From positions 1 to 6,900 of the forward strand of contig JAJZGM010000065.1 of the NCBI GenBank assembly GCA_021828525.1: a stretch of DNA of 6,900 nucleotides, written 5' to 3'. The number at the start of each line of letters is the position of its first letter. The first letter of the stretch is position 1. The position numbers were made by a program, and so were the translations under genes. Source of the DNA: Nitrospirota bacterium. GTDB lineage: Bacteria; Nitrospirota; Leptospirillia; Leptospirillales; Leptospirillaceae. This document shows, one piece after another, positions 1 through 4,150 of this stretch. The notes beneath the pieces are model-generated. The model was not told where the DNA came from and did no database searches. It worked only from the letters and a program-made list of their open reading frames with translations.

Positions 1-563
1 ATACGACCAATGTCATCTTACTTCTGCTCCTTCCTCTGGCGGGATGCGTGGTCGCCCCCACCGTTTCCGGCGAAGCCGCAACCCGGGCCCATGTTTCCCT
101 TCCGGCAGAAAAAGCCAAGGCCCTCCTCGAAAAGATCCAGAAGGACCATCCCGACTATACCATCCGGGCACTTCTCAAACCCGAGGAATCCGGAACCGAT
201 GTCCACCTTACCGTTTTCACGGTCCAGACCGTTCATATGGTTGTCCGTGGCTTTCAGGAGCCCACAAGCGGAAAAAAGGTTTATCCCGACTGCACCCGAT
301 GGTTTGACCTGACGCGAAGCTTCGACCCGGCCTGCGGTGGGGGGCCCTACCTCGGCACGGCCAATCTGGTCTTTGGAGACGGCATGGCCCTGGGCCTCAT
401 GTTCGATCTCTTCCAGGCCGCCCGCTATCCCTTCACCTATACCCGAACCTCCATGCCCGACGAGAGGGCCACCCGATCAGTCCTTGAAACCCTCAAGTCA
501 GCTGAAAAATCGGCAGGAACCCAGGCTCCATCCCTTGTGGCGAGCAATCCCCATATGCGATGA
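1..563 (+). CDS. Lipoprotein of unknown function (5' end outside window)
   Basis: The reading frame is open from base 3 to the TGA at 561-563. It begins mid-signal-peptide with a run of Val, Ile and five Leu followed by the lipobox L-A-G-C, with Cys at 45-47. A GTG at 48 also lies in this frame but would remove the lipobox, so the true start lies a few codons upstream of the window. After lipidation the mature protein would be 172 residues. Val at position +2 rather than Asp suggests, by the Lol rule, delivery to the outer membrane (inference). Mature Cys83 and Cys97 flank a Trp/Phe/Asp-rich segment and could form a disulfide; a Gly-rich stretch (C-G-G-G-P-Y) follows. The C-terminal 40 residues are polar and probably flexible. 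I do not recognise the family. The promoter and any upstream partner are outside the window; the next gene follows 196 bases later with its own promoter. Confidence 0.8.
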   Translation, partial: TTNVILLLLLPLAGCVVAPTVSGEAATRAHVSLPAEKAKALLEKIQKDHPDYTIRALLKPEESGTDVHLTVFTVQTVHMVVRGFQEPTSGKKVYPDCTRWFDLTRSFDPACGGGPYLGTANLVFGDGMALGLMFDLFQAARYPFTYTRTSMPDERATRSVLETLKSAEKSAGTQAPSLVASNPHMR

Positions 564-571
564 CGCCTCCC

Positions 572-602
572 GAAAGGGGGGTCCCCACGGGATTCCCCTT
601 TC
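572..602 (+). terminator. Possible terminator hairpin after the lipoprotein gene
   Basis: GAAAGGGG at 572-579 pairs perfectly with CCCCTTTC at 595-602 across a 15-base loop, starting 9 bases after the lipoprotein stop. There is no clean U-tract; only a short TTTT follows at 610-613. An alternative fold uses CCTCCC at 565-570 with the G-run at 576-581. The position fits a transcript end, but the intrinsic-terminator signature is incomplete. Confidence 0.35.
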
Positions 603-694
603 AGGCCCCTTTTCCTCCCTCCCCGAGACCTCCCCCCGATTTTCAAAAGAACCCTTGATCTTCCCGTCCCAGAATCTTTCAGAAATCTCAGCCG

Positions 695-703
695 TGTTAT
701 ACT
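695..703 (+). promoter_or_regulatory. Extended -10 promoter for the nfeD-slipin operon
   Basis: TGTTATACT contains an extended TG motif plus TATACT (698-703), one base from the consensus TATAAT. No good -35 box lies 17 bases upstream (TCTTTC at 675-680), which is tolerated with an extended -10. Initiation would fall near 710, leaving a leader of about 50 bases before the ATG at 760. The perfect 10-bp palindrome CGATATATCG (725-734) lies within this leader. Confidence 0.55.
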
Positions 704-724
704 TTGTGAAAAGATAAAACGTCC

Positions 725-734
725 CGATATATCG
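725..734. repeat. 10-bp perfect palindrome in the nfeD leader
   Basis: CGATATATCG reads the same on both strands and lies between the predicted start of transcription (about 710) and the ribosome binding site (742-751). It could be a small operator or chance AT-rich symmetry. The half-sequence CGATATAT recurs at 3841-3848, just inside the minus-strand exported-protein gene. Confidence 0.25.
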
Positions 735-759
735 TAACCACAGGGGAAAGGCCCTTGCG

Positions 760-2148
760 ATGGCCCGCCGGTTTGCCGTTTGCCTCCCGTTTTTGATCTT
801 CCTGGGAGTGGCCCTTTCATCTCCGATTCCCCCTCTTCTGGCCCAAACCCATAGGGTCGCCCACAGAATCTGGGTGCTTCCTCTGTCCGGAGCCGTCACT
901 CCTCCGATGGCCTCCTACCTCCACCGGTGGTTTGACCGCGCGAAACGACGTCATCCGTCGCTGATCATTCTCAGGATCGATACTCCGGGAGGACTTTCGG
1001 GATCCATGCGCTCGATCATCAAGGACATCCTCGCCTCCCCTGTCCCGGTCGTGGGGTATGTGGCACCAGGAGGAGCCAGGGCCGCAAGTGCGGGAACCTA
1101 CATTCTCTATGCCTGCCCTCTGGCAGCCATGGCCGAGGGCACGAATGTCGGATCGGCCACCCCTATTCCGGTCGGGGGCTCCCTCCCTCTTTTAACGGAG
1201 CCAACCAAGACGGGCCAGGAATCGAAACACCCTTCTCCGTCCGATACGGAAGAGAGAAAGGTCGTGAACGATGCCGTGGCTTACATCCGGAGTCTGGCCG
1301 AAATGAACGGACGAAATGCGGCGTGGGCTGAAAAGGCGGTCCTGTCCGCCGCGAACCTTTCAGCCCGGCAGGCCCTGACACAGCACGTCATCGATCTGAT
1401 CTCCCCCGACATCCCCACCCTCCTCGAACAGATCGACGGACGCACCCTCTCCGTCCATGGGCAGAAGCTCCTCCTCCATCTTGAGCCGGCCTCCCTAAGG
1501 ATTGTCCGGCCCCAATGGAAGGACCGTCTCCTCGAGATCCTGTCCCGGCCGGAACTGGCCTACCTCCTCTTCCTTCTGGGAGTCGTCGGCCTGGCCTTCG
1601 AGTTTTCCCACCCGGGATTCGTCCTCCCCGGAATAACCGGGCTCATGGCGATCATTCTGGCCTTTTACGCCTTTACGATCCTTCCCGTCAATCTGACCGG
1701 CCTGCTTCTTCTCCTCCTCGGAATCTCGCTGATGGTCGCGGAGGTTCTTGTCGGAGCTTTCGGGGGTCTCGCTGTGGCCGGGATCATCTCCTTTTTCCTG
1801 GGCTCCCTTTTCTTTTTCCGGGCACCCGAAGGACAGGTTGCCGCCTCCGCTTCGTCCCATCTTCCCCTGATCCTTCTCCTCACGCTCCTTGTCTCGGGAT
1901 TTTTTCTGGGCGTGATCCGCCTTGCCTTGAAGGCCCGGATGCGGCCTGTCCTGACAGGATTCGAGGGAACGAAGGGAGAGAGGGGGACAGCCCTCGACAG
2001 CTTCCAGAAAAAAGGGCGGGTCAGACTGCATAGCGAAATCTGGTGGGCCACATCTCCTGTTCCCGTGAAAGAAGGAGAACAGGTCGTTATCGAAGGGATG
2101 ACCGGCTTGACCCTGAAGGTCCGGCCCGCGTCCGAGGAGGCTCCATGA
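760..2148 (+). CDS. nfeD: NfeD-family membrane-bound serine protease, long (ClpP-class) form
   Basis: This 462-residue protein is a full-length long-form NfeD, also known as stomatin operon partner protein. Residues 1-28 form a signal peptide with likely cleavage after L-L-A. Residues about 36-225 are a ClpP/SppA-like protease domain. It contains the R-I-D-T-P-G-G strand (72-78) and the A-A-S-A-G-T-Y motif, whose Ser110 (codon 1087-1089) is the probable nucleophile. Lys167 (codon 1258-1260), opening a helix that ends in G-R-N, is the probable general base, by analogy with the Ser97/Lys138 dyad of archaeal PH1510. Residues about 265-390 hold four to five membrane segments, and residues about 395-455 form the C-terminal NfeD OB-fold domain. 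The purine-rich AGGGGAAAGG at 742-751 supports the ATG at 760. The gene overlaps the slipin start by ATGA. The family is thought to cleave its stomatin partner and to act in membrane quality control. The Ser-Lys spacing is longer than in PH1510 because of a polar insert at about 141-165. Confidence 0.93.
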   Translation: MARRFAVCLPFLIFLGVALSSPIPPLLAQTHRVAHRIWVLPLSGAVTPPMASYLHRWFDRAKRRHPSLIILRIDTPGGLSGSMRSIIKDILASPVPVVGYVAPGGARAASAGTYILYACPLAAMAEGTNVGSATPIPVGGSLPLLTEPTKTGQESKHPSPSDTEERKVVNDAVAYIRSLAEMNGRNAAWAEKAVLSAANLSARQALTQHVIDLISPDIPTLLEQIDGRTLSVHGQKLLLHLEPASLRIVRPQWKDRLLEILSRPELAYLLFLLGVVGLAFEFSHPGFVLPGITGLMAIILAFYAFTILPVNLTGLLLLLLGISLMVAEVLVGAFGGLAVAGIISFFLGSLFFFRAPEGQVAASASSHLPLILLLTLLVSGFFLGVIRLALKARMRPVLTGFEGTKGERGTALDSFQKKGRVRLHSEIWWATSPVPVKEGEQVVIEGMTGLTLKVRPASEEAP

Positions 2149-2918
2149 TCACCTTTGTTCCGACTATTTTCGTTGTGGCGCTGGCCGCCTATCTTCTCAG
2201 CAGGTCCGTCCGGATTCTCCGGGAATACGACCGGGGAGTGGTCTTCGTCCTCGGACGCTTCTGGAAGGTCAAGGGACCGGGGCTTGTCCTGCTTCTTCCC
2301 CTTGTCCAGCAGATGGTCAGGGTGGGTCTCCGGACCGTGGTCATGGATGTTCCGAGCCAGGATGTGATTTCGAAGGACAATGTCTCCGTGAAGGTCAGCG
2401 CGGTCGTCTATTTCCGGGTCATCGACCCGAAACTTGCGATCATCGCCGTTGAGGACTATCTTCTGGCCATCAACCAGCTCTCCCAGACAACCCTTCGCTC
2501 AGTCCTGGGCCAGCACGATCTGGACGAGATGCTGTCCGCCAGAAACCAGCTCAATGCCGACATCCAGACCATCCTTGACGAACACACAGACGCCTGGGGC
2601 ATCAAGGTGAGCAATGTCGAGATCAAGCGCGTCGATCTCGATGAAAGCATGATCAGGGCCATTGCGAGACAGGCAGAGGCCGAAAGGGAGCGGCGGGCCA
2701 AGGTCATCTATGCGGACGGAGAACTCCAGGCCTCCGGAAAATTTCTTGAAGCCGCCCAGGTGCTCTCGGCGATTCCGGAGGCGATGCAGCTTCGCTACCT
2801 CCAGACCCTGAGCCAGATTGCAGGTGACAAGACCTCCACGATCGTCTTTCCATTCCCCCTGGACTGGATCAGGGAATTCCAGAAAAAGAACCCTCCTTCC
2901 CAGCCGGGAACTCCGTAA
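2145..2918 (+). CDS. Slipin / stomatin-like SPFH-domain membrane protein
   Basis: This 257-residue protein is a typical slipin (p-stomatin). Residues 4-19 form a short N-terminal membrane anchor. They lead into the family signature R-E-Y-D-R-G-V-V-F-V-L-G-R (26-38) and K-G-P-G-L at 43-47. The SPFH core includes V-P-S-Q-D-V (69-74), a Lys/Asn-rich turn, and a hydrophobic strand with F-R-V-x-D-P (90-95). Residues about 165-205 form the charged Ala/Glu/Arg coiled coil that drives oligomerisation, ending near G-E-L-Q-A. A hydrophobic C-terminal motif, S-T-I-V-F-P-F-P-L (231-239), resembles the segment that NfeD proteases cleave in archaeal stomatin. I chose the ATG at 2145 because GAGGAGG (2134-2140) precedes it by 4 bases and it overlaps the nfeD TGA (2146-2148), a sign of translational coupling. 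An upstream GTG frame from 2043 lies inside nfeD and is not needed. The expected role is an oligomeric membrane scaffold at the inner membrane. Confidence 0.93.
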   Translation: MITFVPTIFVVALAAYLLSRSVRILREYDRGVVFVLGRFWKVKGPGLVLLLPLVQQMVRVGLRTVVMDVPSQDVISKDNVSVKVSAVVYFRVIDPKLAIIAVEDYLLAINQLSQTTLRSVLGQHDLDEMLSARNQLNADIQTILDEHTDAWGIKVSNVEIKRVDLDESMIRAIARQAEAERERRAKVIYADGELQASGKFLEAAQVLSAIPEAMQLRYLQTLSQIAGDKTSTIVFPFPLDWIREFQKKNPPSQPGTP

Positions 2919-2929
2919 TCCCCGGAGGC

Positions 2930-2956
2930 CAGCCTCTCCAGGGAGAGCCCTGGCTG
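2930..2956. terminator. GC-rich hairpin between convergent units
   Basis: CCAGGG (2938-2943) and CCCTGG (2948-2953) form a perfect stem with loop AGAG. An outer pairing of CAGCC (2930-2934) with GGCTG (2952-2956) and an alternative CTCTC/GAGAG stem are also possible. The hairpin begins 12 bases after the slipin stop and lies 29 bases beyond the end of the opposing gene, so it could end both transcripts. No T-tract follows closely on either strand, so intrinsic termination is not certain. Confidence 0.4.
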
Positions 2957-2984
2957 CTGCCAGGTCACCGGAAAAATCTCGGCA

Positions 2985-3440
2985 TTATTTGTGCAGGGTC
3001 ACGAACCGGACATGCTGCATGGACACGAACAGGACCTCTCCGAACTTCGCCCCGGAGAGAATCTTGAGGGAACCCCGTGACGGATCGACAGAGACAACGG
3101 AGGTATTGGGCATCAGGATCACGACCTGCCCCATCCGGAGCATCTCCCTGGCTTTCGGAAGGCCTGAGGGATCAGCAACAGTCTTCTCCCAAAGATCGAG
3201 AGATCTCCTCTCCCGGGAGGCAAAGATCCCGTACCCCTCTTCCACCCTGAGGAAGCCGACCGTCCCTCCGGGGGGAATGCTTCCGTTCCTGCGGGAGGAA
3301 GCAAAGGGAGTTCCTCCCAGAAAAATTTTCTGGACCGGCCAGGCGACAAACAAAAGAATAACACCCAGAACCAGAACCGTCAGAACAACCGGCCACCGGC
3401 TCCGTCTTCGTGAAGGGTGACCGACGGGTCCTTCTTTCAA
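2985..3440 (-). CDS. Hypothetical single-pass membrane protein, TTG start
   Basis: This 151-residue protein is of unrecognised family. A basic N-terminus (R-R-R-S-R at 11-15) is followed by one hydrophobic segment at about 17-34. By the positive-inside rule, that leaves roughly 115 residues in the periplasm. This outer part has alternating hydrophobic strands (for example V-G-F-L-R-V and V-V-I-L-M-P) and no cysteines, suggesting a small beta-rich domain. The frame is open only to 3455 and has no ATG or GTG before the membrane segment, so TTG at 3440 is the only reasonable start in frame. A modest AGGG-type ribosome site lies upstream. A strong site, GGGAGG, lies 50 bases upstream in front of a mini-ORF in another frame whose TGA overlaps this TTG (TTGA). 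Either translation is coupled, or a frameshift hides a different N-terminus. It follows the small exported protein by 108 bases and may share its transcript. The plus-strand frame opposite it looks like a shadow. Confidence 0.65.
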   Translation of the reverse strand: MKEGPVGHPSRRRSRWPVVLTVLVLGVILLFVAWPVQKIFLGGTPFASSRRNGSIPPGGTVGFLRVEEGYGIFASRERRSLDLWEKTVADPSGLPKAREMLRMGQVVILMPNTSVVSVDPSRGSLKILSGAKFGEVLFVSMQHVRFVTLHK

Positions 3441-3478
3441 GGTAAGGCCCTGCCCTTATCTGACAGGGGGAGAATCAT
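3437..3478 (-). CDS. Possible 13-residue leader ORF coupled to the TTG-start gene
   Basis: ATG at 3478-3476 has an ideal ribosome site, GGGAGG (3489-3484), 5 bases upstream. It encodes M-I-L-P-L-S-D-K-G-R-A-L-P and then TGA (3439-3437), which overlaps the TTG start of the membrane protein (3440-3438). The geometry suits translational coupling, in which ribosomes ending here restart on a weak TTG. It could also be the true N-terminus of the membrane protein, broken by a frameshift in the gene or an assembly error. It is too short to judge by codon use. Confidence 0.4.
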   Translation of the reverse strand: MILPLSDKGRALP

Positions 3479-3534
3479 CACGACCTCCCTCTTGCGTCTT
3501 TTCCCCTGGATTCATTTTCGCCATCCCCGGTCAT
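3478..3534 (-). CDS. Possible 18-residue mini-ORF between the two minus-strand genes
   Basis: ATG at 3534-3532 opens M-T-G-D-G-E-N-E-S-R-G-K-D-A-R-G-R-S and ends at TGA 3480-3478. That stop shares its A with the next mini-ORF's ATG (TGATG). GGAGG directly abuts the ATG, which is too close to act; AAGG 8 bases upstream is a weaker alternative. The composition is polar and charged. The same frame is reached if a ribosome slips in the G-tracts at the end of the upstream gene, so it may be a C-terminal extension of that gene rather than a separate peptide. This could be chance. Confidence 0.2.
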   Translation of the reverse strand: MTGDGENESRGKDARGRS

Positions 3535-3548
3535 CCTCCGGGCCTTGG

Positions 3549-3854
3549 TCAGTACCCGGACCCCCCGACCCCCCCATCATCCATCTCCCCGGAATGAGTG
3601 GAGGAATCCCCTCCGCCCGAGGGAGGGGGCGACGATCCCCCCTGGCTCTTGTCTGAAGAGGGACTCTGGGATGAGCCACCCGGAGAGGATGGGGCGGTAT
3701 TTTGAGAGGGAGGGGCATTCTGCCCGTTCCCGTTCATGGACCCATTGTCGTACATCTCCCCTCCATTTGAGTCGTCGGCTGCCAGAATGACCCGGGGTGA
3801 GAGAAAGACGATGAAAGCCAGGGCCGCAAGACACACGAAACGATATATTTTCAT
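3549..3854 (-). CDS. Small exported Ser/Gly/Pro/Asn-rich protein
   Basis: This 101-residue protein has a clear Sec signal peptide. It has Lys2 and Arg5, a hydrophobic core at about 6-19, and cleavage after I-L-A (25) or L-A-A (26). The mature 75-odd residues are almost entirely Ser, Gly, Pro, Asn, Asp and Gln with no cysteine. They are likely disordered and carry a net negative charge. A short motif G-E-M-x-D occurs near both ends of the mature chain (32-36 and 89-93). GGAGGT (3865-3860) stands 5 bases before the ATG (3854-3852), a strong ribosome site that fixes the start. The mature composition gives no family. Candidates include a small secreted or cell-surface peptide, or a low-complexity periplasmic protein. 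It is the first gene of a minus-strand unit that diverges from the RND exporter. G-tracts lie close to its stop codon. Confidence 0.75.
   Translation of the reverse strand: MKIYRFVCLAALAFIVFLSPRVILAADDSNGGEMYDNGSMNGNGQNAPPSQNTAPSSPGGSSQSPSSDKSQGGSSPPPSGGGDSSTHSGEMDDGGVGGSGY
3561..3575 (-). repeat. G6 and G7 homopolymer tracts near a stop codon
   Basis: On the coding (minus) strand, G7 (3575-3569), TC and G6 (3566-3561) lie in the last ten codons of the exported-protein gene, followed by TCC and GGG. The runs encode the Gly-Gly pairs near the C-terminus. Such tracts can slip during replication or transcription, and the run spacing also allows a G-quadruplex. A frame change here would replace the last residues and read past the native TGA, either 12 or so codons to a TGA near 3510 or to the TGA at 3480-3478. 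Confidence 0.6.
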
Positions 3855-3883
3855 GAATGACCTCCAGGATTTTGCTTAAACAT
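3851..3883 (-). CDS. Possible 10-residue leader ORF overlapping the exported-protein start
   Basis: ATG at 3883-3881 encodes M-F-K-Q-N-P-G-G-H-S. It ends with TGA at 3853-3851, overlapping the exported-protein ATG (3854-3852) as ATGA. GGAGG (3898-3894) stands 10 bases before this ATG, somewhat far. The real gene's ribosome site lies inside this mini-ORF. It may be a chance frame; it is listed because the downstream minus-strand gene has the same arrangement. Confidence 0.25.
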   Translation of the reverse strand: MFKQNPGGHS

Positions 3884-3930
3884 GGCCGGAACACCTCCGC
3901 ACCCTACCGGTGGACGGAGCGTTCTCGAGG

Positions 3931-3962
3931 CTGAAACAGCTCTTCAAATTTTCTGTTTTCAG
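3931..3962. repeat. Inverted repeat in the divergent intergenic region
   Basis: CTGAAACAG (3931-3939) is matched by CTGTTTTCAG (3953-3962), an inverted repeat with one extra base in the second arm and a 13-base AT-rich spacer. A -10-like TATAGT on the minus strand (3969-3964) lies just outside it. A transcript for the exported-protein gene starting there would carry this hairpin near its 5' end. It may be an operator, an RNA-stabilising hairpin, or chance. Confidence 0.35.
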
Positions 3963-3963
3963 A

Positions 3964-3969
3964 ACTATA
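3964..3969 (-). promoter_or_regulatory. Weak -10 candidate for the minus-strand unit
   Basis: TATAGT on the minus strand is preceded immediately by TG. No recognisable -35 box sits at the right distance (CCGCAG at 3992-3987). Initiation near 3957 would leave a leader of about 100 bases before the exported-protein ATG at 3854. This is the best candidate I can see, but it is weak. Confidence 0.25.
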
Positions 3970-4045
3970 CACCCGATTTCAAAAACCTGCGGAAAGGGTC
4001 TCTGACGGACTCTTCCTTGATCCTTCAAAAGGGTGACCACTCCTG

Positions 4046-4073
4046 CCGGCAATGGAAAATTGTTCCATGGCGG
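4046..4073. promoter_or_regulatory. Inverted repeat upstream of the RND gene, candidate operator
   Basis: ATGGAA (4052-4057), AATTG, TTCCAT (4063-4068) is a perfect 17-bp inverted repeat. The symmetry continues imperfectly outward (CCGGC on the left, GGCGG on the right), giving arms of about 11 bases with a bulge. It lies about 30 bases upstream of the TATAAA at 4101, where a repressor or activator of the efflux gene could bind. No T-run follows directly, so a terminator is less likely. No regulator gene is in the window. Confidence 0.4.
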
Positions 4074-4079
4074 ATTTCC

Positions 4080-4106
4080 TGTCAAAATTCGTCAGTTTTT
4101 TATAAA
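4080..4106 (+). promoter_or_regulatory. Possible promoter of the RND gene
   Basis: TATAAA at 4101-4106 is a plausible -10, following a T6 run. The nearest -35-like hexamer, TGTCAA (4080-4085), is only a half match with a short 15-base spacer. Initiation near 4113 would give a leader of about 35 bases before the GTG at 4148. Confidence 0.3.
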
Positions 4107-4138
4107 CTCATCCTGAGTACCGGCACTGAATCTCCTTT

Positions 4139-4150
4139 GGAGAAATCGTG
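4139..4150 (+). promoter_or_regulatory. Ribosome binding site that selects a GTG start for the RND gene
   Basis: GGAG at 4139-4142 stands 5 bases before GTG 4148-4150, which is in frame with the RND protein. The in-frame ATG at 4172 has no comparable site in front. The frame closes upstream at TGA 4127-4129. This favours GTG, adding eight polar residues to the N-terminus. Confidence 0.55.

Noticed and set aside
437..899. Minus-strand frames across the gap between the lipoprotein and nfeD
   Set aside because: They lie opposite the end of a real gene, a promoter and a signal peptide. The products are Arg/Gly-rich with no recognisable features.
1495..2031. 178-codon minus-strand frame opposite the nfeD membrane region
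   Set aside because: It is highly charged and repetitive in composition, antisense to the conserved NfeD membrane and OB-fold part, so a shadow frame.
1515..2033. 172-codon plus-strand frame overlapping nfeD
   Set aside because: It is an out-of-frame reading of the same DNA, rich in Pro, Arg and Ser with no ribosome site; nfeD explains the sequence.
2043..2147. Longer N-terminus for the slipin starting inside nfeD
   Set aside because: The extra 34 residues are polar and Arg-rich and precede the normal hydrophobic anchor. The ATG at 2145 has a GAGGAGG site and the ATGA overlap.
2818..3420. 200-codon plus-strand frame opposite the 151-residue gene
   Set aside because: It starts inside the slipin gene, is Arg/Pro/Thr-rich without a fold signature, and has no start context. 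The minus-strand frame has a coherent membrane anchor and beta-like strands.
3577..3894. 105-codon minus-strand alternative frame over the exported-protein gene
   Set aside because: The 101-residue frame has a textbook signal peptide and a GGAGGT site at 5 bases; this alternative has neither.
4095..4101. T-run as an intrinsic terminator after the 4046-4073 repeat
   Set aside because: The run begins more than 20 bases after the stem, so it does not have terminator geometry; no plus-strand gene ends just upstream.
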